Source: Thermomicrobiales bacterium | GTDB taxonomy: Bacteria > Chloroflexota > Chloroflexia > Thermomicrobiales > UBA6265 | Direction of reading: 5' to 3' | Assembly (NCBI GenBank): GCA_025937615.1 | Contig: JAICRA010000018.1 | Coordinates: 1-10,882, forward strand | Length of the DNA stretch: 10,882 nucleotides | Shown here: positions 1 to 7,468 of the stretch, in pieces | Position numbering within the stretch: position 1 is the first letter of the stretch | How the letters are laid out: every line of letters starts with the position of its first letter | Notes under the pieces: generated by a model | Database searches by the model: none | Seen by the model: only the letters and a program-made list of their open reading frames with translations | What the model was told of the DNA's origin: nothing | Made by a program: the position numbers and the translations under genes

Positions 1-930
1 ATCATGATCCTGGCGGGCGGCATTGTCGGTGCTGTCTGGGGGTTCCGCGAGAACGAGTTCTACATCCCCGAGGGGTCGGTTCGCGAATTGGGCCACGGTA
101 CCGGGCTCGATGTTCGTCTTGACGATTTCTCCGAGGTCTACCGCGAGGACGGGACGGCGCTCGCCTATCGCAGCGATATCACCGTGATGCGAGACGGCCA
201 GCCGATCGAGTCTGGTTCGATGACCGTCAACAACCCGCTGACCTTTGGTGACATCGTCTTCTACCAGTCCGGGTTCGGCCAGGCGGTCGCATTGAAGATC
301 GAGGACAGCGCCGGTCAAGTGCTTTTCGACGACGCACTGCCCCTCGGTCCGTTCCAATCGCGGCTCAATCCCGATTCACCGGCAGCACGTATCGATCTCC
401 TGCCAGCGGGGGTCGCCCTGAGCGTCGTCGCCCCGGACGAGAACCCTGCCAATGCGCCCGAGCTCGACACGTTGCAGCTGAGACCAGGGCAGATGTTTTT
501 CATGATCCGCCCACTCGGTGCGGACCGTCCGATCGCCGAGCCGATCGGCGCCACCGTAAGTCAGGGCGACTCGATCCAGCTCGGCGATCTCACGTTGACA
601 TTTGTTCGGGAGAGGCGGTTCTCCGTTCTCCAGGTTGCACGCAACCCAGGCATTCCGTTGTTCATTGCGGCATCAGTGCTATTAATCGGCGGGTTGGCAA
701 TCACGTTCTACTTCCCGCACCGCCGGGTGCGAGGTATCGTCTCCACCACAACGGACGGCAGTGTGGCGCGGCTCGCGCCGATCGCGCGGCGCGACTGGAG
801 TGCGAAGCGCGTCTTCGAGCGGCTCGCGCTCGACATTGGTCGGCAACTCGGGATTGGTCCCGAGTTGCACGTCAACGAGCCGGCGAGCGCATTGACCGGA
901 TCACGTCAGTCCGTCCGGCCCTCTCTCTGA
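1..930 (+). CDS. resB: Cytochrome c biogenesis protein ResB (C-terminal part)
   Basis: This is the C-terminal part of ResB/Ccs1, the membrane partner of CcsA in system II cytochrome c maturation, which presents haem and apocytochrome outside the cytoplasmic membrane. The reading frame is open from base 1, so the true start lies upstream; the ATG at base 4 is internal. The visible 309 codons begin with the end of a hydrophobic segment (residues about 1-12). A long extracytoplasmic domain follows, with the ResB-typical stretch FGDIVFYQSGFGQAV (about residues 82-96). A final membrane helix (about 217-236) leads into FYFPHRRVRG, a pattern typical of ResB C-termini. Full ResB proteins are usually 450-550 residues, so the N-terminal membrane helices are missing here. 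The next gene, ccsA, starts 22 bases after the stop, as in resBC operons. Recognition rests on motif, topology and context; confidence is high. Confidence 0.9.
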   Translation: MMILAGGIVGAVWGFRENEFYIPEGSVRELGHGTGLDVRLDDFSEVYREDGTALAYRSDITVMRDGQPIESGSMTVNNPLTFGDIVFYQSGFGQAVALKIEDSAGQVLFDDALPLGPFQSRLNPDSPAARIDLLPAGVALSVVAPDENPANAPELDTLQLRPGQMFFMIRPLGADRPIAEPIGATVSQGDSIQLGDLTLTFVRERRFSVLQVARNPGIPLFIAASVLLIGGLAITFYFPHRRVRGIVSTTTDGSVARLAPIARRDWSAKRVFERLALDIGRQLGIGPELHVNEPASALTGSRQSVRPSL

Positions 931-952
931 GCCGGAGCTAGAGGTATTCGAC

Positions 953-1855
953 ATGGAAACTCTCGTCCGCCTGTCGTTCTACTGCTTCGCCGCGGCCACG
1001 ATCGCCTTCGCCGCTTCAGCCCTCTGCTATGTCGCTTACGCCATCGGCCGAGTTCGCCTGCGCCAGACGACGCTGGCGACGAACGCCGGGACGACCATGG
1101 TCGCCCATGAAGCGAGTCTCGAGCCTGCCTCACTAGGAATTGGCCGCTTCGCCACCCTTCTGGCCTGGTTCGGTGTCGCGTTTCAAGTGGCTTCCATCCT
1201 GTTTCGGACAGTCGCCGGCGGCCGGCTGCCACTCTCGAACATGTACGAGTTCTCGTCCACCTTTGTCCTTCTCGCCGGTGTCGTCTACCTGCTCTTCGAG
1301 CGCTGGTACGGTGTGCGCCAGCTCGGCGCCATCGTGCTACCGCTCATCGTGGGCATGTGCGCCTACATTTGGCTGCTGCCAGCCGAGCTCCGCGAGGTCA
1401 ACGCCTTGATCCCGGCTCTACAGAACCGGCCGCTCATGACGATCCACGTTTCGATGGCGATCCTAGCCTATGCCACGTTCGCCGTGGCGTTCGCGGCCGC
1501 CGTGCTCTTTCTGGTCGCCAATCGCTGGCAAGTGGCCTGGCTTCCCAGCCCGGATCTCCTCGACGACCTCGGCTATCGCGCCGTGACGATCGGCTTTCCC
1601 GCCATGTCATTGGTGTTGATTCTCGGCTCGGTCTGGGCCTATCGCGCCTGGGGCACCTACTGGCAGTGGGATCCCAAGGAAACGGCGGCACTCTTCACCT
1701 GGCTCATCTACGGCGTCTACCTGCACACCCGCTCCTTGCGGGGCTGGCGAGGGAGCCGCAGCGCGGTGATCTTGCTGGTCGCATTCGTGGCGGTGGTCTT
1801 CACCTACTTCGGGAACTACGTTTTCGGCGGGCTCCACGCATATGGCGGAGTTTGA
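953..1855 (+). CDS. ccsA: Cytochrome c assembly protein CcsA/ResC (haem handling)
   Basis: CcsA (ResC) is the polytopic membrane protein that, with ResB, moves haem to the outside and attaches it to apocytochrome c. The 300-residue product has about eight hydrophobic segments. It carries the tryptophan-rich haem-handling motif WGTYWQWDPKET at residues 233-244. Candidate haem-ligand histidines flank it: H165 in MTIHVSMAILAYA, H258 in YLHTRSLRGW, and H295 in the conserved C-terminal GLHAYG. The length fits compact CcsA proteins. The ATG at 953 has a purine-rich GAGG (941-944) eight bases upstream. The gene lies between resB and a TlpA-type thioredoxin gene, whose start overlaps the ccsA end by 14 bases, suggesting translational coupling. 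No CcdA-type electron donor is visible in the window. The family call is secure from the WWD-type motif and context. Confidence 0.95.
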   Translation: METLVRLSFYCFAAATIAFAASALCYVAYAIGRVRLRQTTLATNAGTTMVAHEASLEPASLGIGRFATLLAWFGVAFQVASILFRTVAGGRLPLSNMYEFSSTFVLLAGVVYLLFERWYGVRQLGAIVLPLIVGMCAYIWLLPAELREVNALIPALQNRPLMTIHVSMAILAYATFAVAFAAAVLFLVANRWQVAWLPSPDLLDDLGYRAVTIGFPAMSLVLILGSVWAYRAWGTYWQWDPKETAALFTWLIYGVYLHTRSLRGWRGSRSAVILLVAFVAVVFTYFGNYVFGGLHAYGGV

Positions 1856-2504
1856 GAGTACGGCGCCCTCTGCCGCTCATGATGAACCCGCATCTGAACG
1901 GCAGAGAACTGACGGGACCGGGCGAGCCAGTTCAAAGATCGTCGGTCTTGCCGTCGCCGTTCTAATTGTCGCCGCGGCGCTGGCGATCGGTGCCAGATCG
2001 GGCTGGGACTCGATCGGGAGCGGCGGAATCAATCAGCGCTTGCTACCGAAAGTCGGCGAGGTTGCGCCCGATTTCGAAACCGAAGATCTGTTTGGCAATC
2101 CGGTTCGGCTCTCCCAGTTCCGCGGACAACCGGTCTGGCTGATGTTCTGGGGCTCGTGGTGCCCGCCCTGTCGCGCCGAGTTCCCTGATATCCAGGCCGC
2201 CTACGCCCAGCTCGAACCAGAAGGACTGCGCATGGTCGGCGTAAGCCTGCGCGAGTCTCCCGTCGACGCCGCGGCCTATGCCGCCGCGAACGGCGCCACG
2301 TTTCTGGTTTTGAGCGATCCTGATGAAGGCGACACTGGGGCGACCTACCCGATCTTCAACTTCCCAACCCACATCTTCATCGACCGCGACGGCGTCATTC
2401 GCTCGATCGTGCTCGAGGACATGGACACGGAGCAGGCAATCGCCGAGGCGAACCGCGTGCTCGACACGGAAGTCGGGGAGCTCCAGGCGGTTCCCGCGGG
2501 CTAA
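1842..2504 (+). CDS. TlpA/ResA-family membrane-anchored thiol-disulfide oxidoreductase
   Basis: This membrane-anchored thioredoxin-like protein probably keeps the CxxCH cysteines of apocytochrome c reduced outside the membrane, the role of ResA/CcsX in system II. The 220-residue product has a polar N-terminus and one membrane helix (about residues 33-50). An AhpC/TSA-Redoxin-type domain opens with GEVAPDFETEDLFGNPVRL. The active site WCPPC is at 106-110, and NFPTHIFIDRDG further on supplies the cis-proline before the T. B. subtilis ResA has CEPC, so CPPC makes the exact substrate uncertain; a general TlpA-type reductase is the alternative. The start overlaps ccsA by 14 bases and no clear Shine-Dalgarno sequence is visible, which fits coupling to ccsA translation. 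The stop codon (2502-2504) overlaps the stop of the convergent gene on the minus strand. Confidence 0.9.
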   Translation: MAEFESTAPSAAHDEPASERQRTDGTGRASSKIVGLAVAVLIVAAALAIGARSGWDSIGSGGINQRLLPKVGEVAPDFETEDLFGNPVRLSQFRGQPVWLMFWGSWCPPCRAEFPDIQAAYAQLEPEGLRMVGVSLRESPVDAAAYAAANGATFLVLSDPDEGDTGATYPIFNFPTHIFIDRDGVIRSIVLEDMDTEQAIAEANRVLDTEVGELQAVPAG

Positions 2505-3232
2505 TCGACGCAGGCGATCATGATGCAGACGCCGTCGGGCGGAGTGCAGATGCCACAGCTTTCGTTGCAACACACCTGCCCGGGTGCGCAGATCGTCGGG
2601 CCACAGGGCACACCCACCTGACCGGGCGGCTCACAGAAGATCTCGATGCAGCCGCCGCCCAGTGGCGCGCAGATACCGCAGCTTTCGTTGCAGCAATACT
2701 CTCCCGCTCCACAGAAATTCGGACCACATGGCTCACCCGAGGGTCCCGGCGGGCAGTACTGGTCCGTGCAGACCTGACCGAGACCGACGCACTGGCTGCA
2801 GCTCTCATTGCAGCAGTATTCCCCCGGACCGCACATCACCTGATTGCAGGGCTGGCTCACGCACAGATCCGCGGAGCATGGGATGTCGTTGGGGATGCAG
2901 ATGCCGCCGCACTGGGGACAACAACTCGTCCCCTCGATGCAGAGAATCGCCGCGCAAGGGTTGTAGTCAATTGGCATGCAGATTCCGGAGCAGTCCGCAC
3001 CGCCAGTGGTCGGATCGCAACTGTCACCGGGATCGTCGACGCACTCGAATCCCTCAGGACACGGGAGTCCCGCGATTCCGCCGCACATGCCGCCGGGAGA
3101 GGAGATTTGCGCAGAACCCCGACGCTGTGACGTGATCGCAACGATCGCTCCAGTCAGCCCCGCCAGCACTCCGCGCCTGGAGTGACGGCGAGGGAGGGTC
3201 TTCGTCCACCGATCGAACCGGACATTGTCCAT
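2501..3232 (-). CDS. Tat-targeted secreted Cys-rich repeat protein, function unknown
   Basis: I recognise this as a secreted Cys-rich repeat protein but cannot assign a function. The 243-residue product starts with a twin-arginine signal: SRRGVL with R19-R20, a hydrophobic stretch (about 21-35), and a likely cleavage site after GSA (A41). The mature part has about 38 cysteines, almost one residue in five. A first module (about 49-87) reads CGGIAGLPCPEGFEC followed by CDPTTGGADCSGIC. A diverged repeat with SCCPQC (103-108) follows, then three close repeats of 40-41 residues containing CCNESC at 140, 180 and 221. The start is the ATG at 3232, seven bases after GGAGGG; a GTG at 3247 is rejected because it would include that Shine-Dalgarno site. 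The density suggests disulfide knots or metal binding. The gene is convergent with the TlpA-type thioredoxin gene and divergent from yvcK. Confidence 0.8.
   Translation of the reverse strand: MDNVRFDRWTKTLPRRHSRRGVLAGLTGAIVAITSQRRGSAQISSPGGMCGGIAGLPCPEGFECVDDPGDSCDPTTGGADCSGICMPIDYNPCAAILCIEGTSCCPQCGGICIPNDIPCSADLCVSQPCNQVMCGPGEYCCNESCSQCVGLGQVCTDQYCPPGPSGEPCGPNFCGAGEYCCNESCGICAPLGGGCIEIFCEPPGQVGVPCGPTICAPGQVCCNESCGICTPPDGVCIMIACVD
2510..2940 (-). repeat. Intragenic tandem repeats encoding CCNESC modules
   Basis: Three recognisable copies of a 120-123 base unit lie inside the Cys-rich gene. The blocks encoding CCNESC are at 2555-2572, 2678-2695 and 2798-2815, giving periods of 123 and 120 bases. 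The first two copies share the plus-strand core GCTTTCGTTGCA, and the third reads GCTCTCATTGCA. A fourth, more diverged unit encoding SCCPQC lies around 2905-2925. The copies differ mainly by substitutions, which points to older duplication under protein-level constraint rather than recent slippage. Confidence 0.75.
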
Positions 3233-3239
3233 GGGTCTT

Positions 3240-3245
3240 CCCTCC
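3240..3245 (-). promoter_or_regulatory. Shine-Dalgarno site fixing the start of the Cys-rich gene
   Basis: Read on the minus strand, GGAGGG ends seven bases before the ATG at 3232. This strong match at ideal spacing chooses the ATG over the in-frame GTG at 3247, whose first codons would contain the site itself. Confidence 0.7.
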
Positions 3246-3397
3246 ACCTTCTGGTGCCTGAGTGCGGAGCGCTTCCCCCTGTCAACGCAGGAGACTCGGC
3301 AAGCGTTCCTGCACAGGTCGGAATTCAGACTTCCGGCGCATCCCCACCCGCGACTTCTATCCCCTCATCGTCGTACTTATGTCACTCCGGCGGTGCC

Positions 3398-3406
3398 TGT
3401 TATACT
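3398..3406 (+). promoter_or_regulatory. Extended -10 promoter upstream of yvcK
   Basis: TGT followed by TATACT (3401-3406) forms an extended -10 element. No good -35 hexamer is found 16-18 bases upstream; the best is TTATGT. Transcription would start near 3413 and leave a leader of about 70 bases before the GTG at 3484. The same TATACT hexamer is used ahead of tatA and nuoE. Confidence 0.5.
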
Positions 3407-3483
3407 GCCGTCGCTGTCCGCAGCGGCAAGTGCCCGTGACAATATCGTCGATGCCCGATGGCTGGGTCGGGGTGAGGGGAGAC

Positions 3484-4881
3484 GTGACGATTCCACGCGG
3501 CTGGCGCACCTGGCTTCGTCCCGGGATGCATGTCAAACGGTGGGCTGGTCTTTTCCTATTCGGCACAATCCTGACCGGATTGGCGTTCGCGATGGGGCTG
3601 GTCTACTCCTACCGTTACGTTCCATTCCCGGAACCAGTGAGTGGTCTCCTGCAGGTGATAACGCTGCAGTTTCTGCCGCGAGAGCTTCGATTTGTCATCG
3701 TCCTCAGCGCCGGCATTGCATCGATGGTCTACGGCTTCTATCGATTCAGCCGGGAGTTGCTCCTGCCGGTGCTGGCTCACAGCAAGGCTGACAAGGATCT
3801 GGTGCAAATTGTTGCCGAGCATCGGTTCGGTTTGAGCCGGCCGGAAGTCAACGTTGTCGCCATCGGCGGTGGCACCGGGCTCGCGACGCTTCTGCGCGGC
3901 TTGAAGCGCCACGACGTCTCGATTACCGCTATCGTCACGGTGGCCGATGATGGCGGCAGCACGGGCAAAATCCGTAGCGCCTACGACATCCCCGCTCCGG
4001 GAGACATCAGGAACTGTCTGGTCGCACTTGCCGACGATGAATCCCTGGTGTCGCGACTCTTCCAATACCGATTCACCCAGGCCGGCTCCGAGCTCGATGG
4101 GCACTCCCTGGGCAACCTGTTCATCACCGCGCTGACGAAGGTCACCGGCAGCTTCGATCGGGCCATCATCGAATCAGCCACTGTCCTCAACATCCGCGGG
4201 CGGGTTCTGCCCTCCACACTCGAGAATGTCCGCCTGGATGCCGAGCTCACCGACGGCACGATGATCCAAGGTGAGTCGAAGATCCAGTACAAGGAGGCTC
4301 CGATCCACAGCGTGCGGCTCTGGCCGGAAAACCCAGCCGCATACCGGCCGGCGGTGGCCGCCATACTCAACGCCGACTTGATTGTCCTTGGCCCGGGCAG
4401 CCTCTACACCAGCATCGTTCCCAACCTGCTGGTCCCCGACATCGTCCGCGCCGTGCGGGCCTCGTCTGCGCCAAAGGTCTACGTCATGAATGTCGCCACG
4501 CAAAAGGGCGAAACCGATCACTTCACCGCGCTCGACCACCTCGCGGTTGTGGACGAGCAGCTCGGACCGGGTGAGCTGGATGCCGTGCTGATCAACAGCA
4601 ACATGGCATCGGCTGAGGCCATTGGTCCCGACCTCCCGATCGAGCCCCTTCTGCCCGACTCGTGGGATCGACTCGATCCGCGCATCCGGGTAATCGCCCG
4701 GGACGTGGTTTCAGAGCAGAATCCGCTCCGGCACGACCCGGAAAAGCTCGCGACCGCGCTTTTCGAGCTCACGAATGGTCGCTGGCGTGAAGAAAGTCAT
4801 GCCTTGGAGTTCCAGCATCACATCAATGGTGTCAGCGCCCCGCAGCGCGATCTGGTTACCGCCAGCGGGGCTGGGGAGTAA
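3484..4881 (+). CDS. yvcK: YvcK/GlmR-family protein with N-terminal membrane anchor
   Basis: This is a CofD-like YvcK/GlmR protein, a family that binds UDP-GlcNAc-type nucleotide sugars and is needed for growth on gluconeogenic carbon and for cell-wall precursor supply. Motifs include GGGTGL (128-133), DDGGSTG (155-161), GDIRNC (173-178) and GPGSLYTSI (303-311). It is about 465 residues, against roughly 300-320 for B. subtilis YvcK and E. coli YbhK. The extra N-terminus holds two likely membrane helices (about 20-40 and 68-86), which would tether the domain to the membrane. I chose the GTG at 3484 because a GAGGGG run (3474-3479) precedes it by four bases. The ATG at 3451 has no such site, and the ATG at 3526 would give a shorter form. 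The frame is open to 3262. The stop lies three bases before gap, so the two are almost certainly co-transcribed. Confidence 0.88.
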   Translation: MTIPRGWRTWLRPGMHVKRWAGLFLFGTILTGLAFAMGLVYSYRYVPFPEPVSGLLQVITLQFLPRELRFVIVLSAGIASMVYGFYRFSRELLLPVLAHSKADKDLVQIVAEHRFGLSRPEVNVVAIGGGTGLATLLRGLKRHDVSITAIVTVADDGGSTGKIRSAYDIPAPGDIRNCLVALADDESLVSRLFQYRFTQAGSELDGHSLGNLFITALTKVTGSFDRAIIESATVLNIRGRVLPSTLENVRLDAELTDGTMIQGESKIQYKEAPIHSVRLWPENPAAYRPAVAAILNADLIVLGPGSLYTSIVPNLLVPDIVRAVRASSAPKVYVMNVATQKGETDHFTALDHLAVVDEQLGPGELDAVLINSNMASAEAIGPDLPIEPLLPDSWDRLDPRIRVIARDVVSEQNPLRHDPEKLATALFELTNGRWREESHALEFQHHINGVSAPQRDLVTASGAGE

Positions 4882-4884
4882 CCA

Positions 4885-5919
4885 ATGGTCTATCGAGTCG
4901 GGATAAACGGATTCGGCCGAATCGGGCGGCAGGCCTTCAAAGCAATCAACCAGGGCAACTTTGCGGACCTCTTCGAGGTTGTCGCCGTCAATGATCTGGC
5001 GCCGCCGGAGACGCTGTCGACCCTCCTCACCTACGACTCGACCTACGGTCGCTACGACGCCGAGATTGCGGCCAGCGACAAGAGTCTTACCGTCAACGGT
5101 AAAGAGATCGCCGTCTTCGCTGAGAAGCAACCACGCAGGATCCCCTGGAAGTCGCAATCAGTCGATATCGTCATCGAATCGACCGGCTTCTTCACGAATG
5201 CCGACGATGCCAGAGGGCATATCAAGGCCGGAGCCGAAAAGGTCGTCATCTCGGCGCCGGCGAAGGACGAAGACATCACGATCGTCCTCGGCGTCAACGA
5301 GACAGCCTACGACCCCGACGAGCACGACATTATCTCGAATGCGTCGTGCACCACGAATTGTCTGGCTCCAGTGGCGAAAGTGCTTCTGGACAACTTCGGC
5401 ATCCGCCGCGGCATGATGACGACGGTGCACTCGTACACGAACGATCAGGTCGTTCTCGACGGACCGCATAAGGACGCCCGCCGGGCAAGGGCTGCGGCAC
5501 AGAACATCATTCCCACGAGTACCGGGGCGGCGAAGGCCGTCGCGCTCGTCATTCCCGAACTCAAGGGGAAGTTCGATGGCACCTCGCTGCGGGTTCCCAC
5601 GCCAACCGTCTCGATCATCGACTTCGTCATCGAGACCGAGAAGAACGCCAGCGCAGCGGACGTAAACGACGCTTTCCGGGCGGCGGCTCAGTGCGAGCAG
5701 ATGGACGGCATCCTCGGCTACTCGGACGAACCCTTGGTGTCGTCCGATTTCCGAGGCGACTCACGCTCGGCCATAGTCGACGGGTTATCGACCATGGCTC
5801 TCGGCGACAATCTCGTCAAAGTGCTGGCCTGGTACGACAACGAGTGGGCCTATGCCTGCCGCGTCGCCGAGGTCGTTGCGCTCATCTGTGAGCAGGGCCT
5901 CGGCACCGACGACGAGTAG
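4885..5919 (+). CDS. gap: Type I glyceraldehyde-3-phosphate dehydrogenase
   Basis: This cytoplasmic enzyme oxidatively phosphorylates glyceraldehyde-3-phosphate to 1,3-bisphosphoglycerate using NAD(P), reversibly in glycolysis and gluconeogenesis. The 344-residue product has the N-terminal dinucleotide-binding motif GINGFGRIGR (6-15) and ND at 36-37. The catalytic site ASCTTNC has C155, and H182 lies in TTVHSYTNDQ. It ends with the family's WYDNEWAYACRV. The S-loop reads LDGPHKD: the proline common in NAD-preferring enzymes is kept, while a glycine replaces the usual leucine before it. NAD preference is therefore likely but not proven. A GGGAG site lies in the last codons of yvcK, and the ATG is three bases after the yvcK stop. 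pgk, which uses its product, follows 42 bases later. Length and motifs are full and intact. Confidence 0.97.
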   Translation: MVYRVGINGFGRIGRQAFKAINQGNFADLFEVVAVNDLAPPETLSTLLTYDSTYGRYDAEIAASDKSLTVNGKEIAVFAEKQPRRIPWKSQSVDIVIESTGFFTNADDARGHIKAGAEKVVISAPAKDEDITIVLGVNETAYDPDEHDIISNASCTTNCLAPVAKVLLDNFGIRRGMMTTVHSYTNDQVVLDGPHKDARRARAAAQNIIPTSTGAAKAVALVIPELKGKFDGTSLRVPTPTVSIIDFVIETEKNASAADVNDAFRAAAQCEQMDGILGYSDEPLVSSDFRGDSRSAIVDGLSTMALGDNLVKVLAWYDNEWAYACRVAEVVALICEQGLGTDDE

Positions 5920-5961
5920 CCGCACGCGCTGATTGCCGGTCCGGAGACGGAGCACCGAGCC

Positions 5962-7140
5962 ATGCCGAAACGGTCGGTCACCGAGGCAGAGGTTCGGGGC
6001 AAGCGCGCACTGGTCCGGGTCGATTTCAATGTGCCGTTGCGGGATGGCGACGTGGCAGACGACAGCCGGATTCGGGCTGCGCTGCCAACGATTCAGTACC
6101 TGCTGGACCGCGGTGCTGCGGTCGTGCTGGCGACGCACCTGGGGCGACCCAAAGGAAATGTGAACCCCGCCTATTCCATGCCTCCGGTCGCGCGGCGTCT
6201 GAGTGAGCTTCTCGGGCAGCCCGTTGCCACGGTTGCCGCGGTCGCCGGTCCCGAGGCGGAACAGGCAGCGGCGGCCCTCCGCCCCGGCGACGTTCTGCTC
6301 CTCGAGAACACGCGCTTCGATCCCGGCGAGGAGACCAACGACCCTGAGCTCGCCGCTGGCCTGGCGCGGCTCGGCGATCTCTTTGTCAACGACGCGTTTG
6401 GCGCCGCTCACCGCGCCCATGCCTCCACAGTCGGCGTGGCGCAACTGCTGCCAAGCTACGCCGGGCTCCTCCTCCAGCGCGAGGAGACCGCGCTCTCGCG
6501 GCTCTTGAACGATCCCGAGCGGCCCTTCGTTGCCGTCCTGGGAGGTGCGAAGGTTTCCGACAAGTTCGCCGTGCTCAAGCATCTTCTCGACCGTGTCGAC
6601 GCGCTGTTGCTCGGTGGCGGCATGGCCAACACGATGCTCCTGGCGCAGGAACGGCAGATCGGCACGTCCCTCGCCGAGCCAGACCTGGTCGACGAGGCCC
6701 GCCGGCTGCTCGACACCGCGGAGGCGCGTGGCGTGCTCATCCTCACGCCCACTGACGCCATTACTGCCCGGTCGCTCGACAGCAGGAATGGCACCGTCAC
6801 GGTCGTCGACGCCATACCAGACGGCGAAGCGATCTTCGACATTGGACCAGCAACCGTCGCCCACTATTGCGAGCAGATCACCGGTGCGCGAACGGTCTTC
6901 TGGAACGGTCCCATGGGCGTTTTCGAGCGGACGCCATTTGAGAGTGGCACGCTCGCCATCGCGCGCTGCGTTGCGGATGCCGGTGCCTTCACCGTCGTCG
7001 GCGGGGGTGACTCCCTGGCGGCGATCGATGCATCCGGTGTCGCAGAGCGCATCGATCACGTCTCGACCGGCGGTGGCGCATCCCTGGAATATCTCGAAGG
7101 GCGAGCATTGCCCGGCATTGCCGCGCTCCCTGACGCATAA
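5962..7140 (+). CDS. pgk: Phosphoglycerate kinase
   Basis: Phosphoglycerate kinase transfers phosphate between 1,3-bisphosphoglycerate and ADP, the step directly after GAPDH. The 392-residue product has the expected two-domain landmarks. VRVDFNVPL (18-26) and HLGRPKG (59-65) belong to the substrate-binding N-domain. GGAKVSDK (194-201), NGPMGVFE (315-322) and GGGDS (347-351) belong to the nucleotide-binding C-domain. STGGGASLEYLEG lies near the end, as in the family. The length is typical for bacteria. The start ATG has GGAG about ten bases upstream. A 486-residue open frame runs antisense across much of this gene but is a codon-bias shadow. No triosephosphate isomerase gene follows; instead secG comes 92 bases later, and no terminator is visible between them. 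Confidence 0.97.
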   Translation: MPKRSVTEAEVRGKRALVRVDFNVPLRDGDVADDSRIRAALPTIQYLLDRGAAVVLATHLGRPKGNVNPAYSMPPVARRLSELLGQPVATVAAVAGPEAEQAAAALRPGDVLLLENTRFDPGEETNDPELAAGLARLGDLFVNDAFGAAHRAHASTVGVAQLLPSYAGLLLQREETALSRLLNDPERPFVAVLGGAKVSDKFAVLKHLLDRVDALLLGGGMANTMLLAQERQIGTSLAEPDLVDEARRLLDTAEARGVLILTPTDAITARSLDSRNGTVTVVDAIPDGEAIFDIGPATVAHYCEQITGARTVFWNGPMGVFERTPFESGTLAIARCVADAGAFTVVGGGDSLAAIDASGVAERIDHVSTGGGASLEYLEGRALPGIAALPDA

Positions 7141-7232
7141 GCGTAACGACTCGCCCCGGTGGTACCATGGCCGCGCAACGGAAATGTGCGAAGCAGTGCC
7201 GCGCCCTAGCTGCCTGGAGCAAGACACAACCC

Positions 7233-7454
7233 ATGCAAACTGCACTCAATATCGTGATGATCATCGCTTCGGTGCTGTTGATTGCCCTGATCCTGATGCA
7301 AACGAAAGGCTCATCCTTTAGCGGCGCTTTCGGCGGTGACGCTGGATCGATCAATCGCACCCGGCGTGGCGTGGAGAAGACCCTTTTTCAGTTCACGATC
7401 GGGACCGCGGCCGTCTATGTGCTCCTGGCAATCGCGAGTAGTTTCCTCGTCTAA
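7233..7454 (+). CDS. secG: Preprotein translocase subunit SecG
   Basis: SecG is the small accessory subunit of the SecYEG channel that assists SecA-driven export. The product is 73 residues with two membrane helices (about 6-22 and 52-72). Between them lies the family's cytoplasmic loop, with LILMQTKGSSFSGAFGG and NRTRRGVEKTLFQFT. I chose the ATG at 7233, which begins MQTALNIVMIIAS, because SecG proteins start just before the first helix. An in-frame ATG at 7167 would add a polar 22-residue extension unlike the family. A GGAG at 7216-7219 is 13 bases upstream, longer than ideal. The gene probably reads through from pgk, since I find no promoter or terminator in the 92-base gap. Two more export genes, tatA and lepB, follow. 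Confidence 0.93.
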   Translation: MQTALNIVMIIASVLLIALILMQTKGSSFSGAFGGDAGSINRTRRGVEKTLFQFTIGTAAVYVLLAIASSFLV

Positions 7455-7468
7455 TGAGGAATGGCCGG

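Larger units (their letters stand above)
3233..3483. other. Divergent intergenic region between Cys-rich gene and yvcK
   Basis: This 251-base spacer holds the leaders of two divergent genes. On the plus strand an extended -10 element lies at 3398-3406. On the minus strand a perfect TTGACA (3285-3280) has no convincing -10 at 16-18 bases, so the Cys-rich gene's promoter is not identified. I see no RNA gene or convincing coding sequence in it. Confidence 0.5.

Noticed and set aside
2584..3135. 183-codon plus-strand frame opposite the Cys-rich gene
   Set aside because: The translation is low-complexity Arg/Ser/Pro/His; the minus-strand gene has a Shine-Dalgarno site, a signal peptide and regular repeats.
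3233..3247. GTG start at 3247 for the Cys-rich gene
   Set aside because: The five extra codons would contain the GGAGGG ribosome binding site of the ATG at 3232, so the ATG is the better start.
3280..3285. Perfect TTGACA on the minus strand, possible promoter of the Cys-rich gene
   Set aside because: No -10-like hexamer is found 16-18 bases downstream; one matching hexamer is not enough in a 251-base spacer.
3410..3427. Seven-base-pair hairpin just after the yvcK -10
   Set aside because: The expected transcription start falls inside its left arm, so the RNA would not contain the full stem.
3262..3483. N-terminal extension of YvcK to the ATG-type codon at 3262
   Set aside because: The added residues are Arg/Cys-rich with no family similarity, and the promoter at 3398-3406 would lie inside the coding region.
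7167..7232. 22-residue N-terminal extension of SecG
   Set aside because: SecG proteins begin close to the first membrane helix, and the extension is polar with two cysteines and unlike the family.
5785..7245. 486-codon open frame on the minus strand across pgk
   Set aside because: It lies antisense to an intact pgk with all family motifs, its translation shows no recognisable domain, and long antisense frames are common in GC-rich genes.
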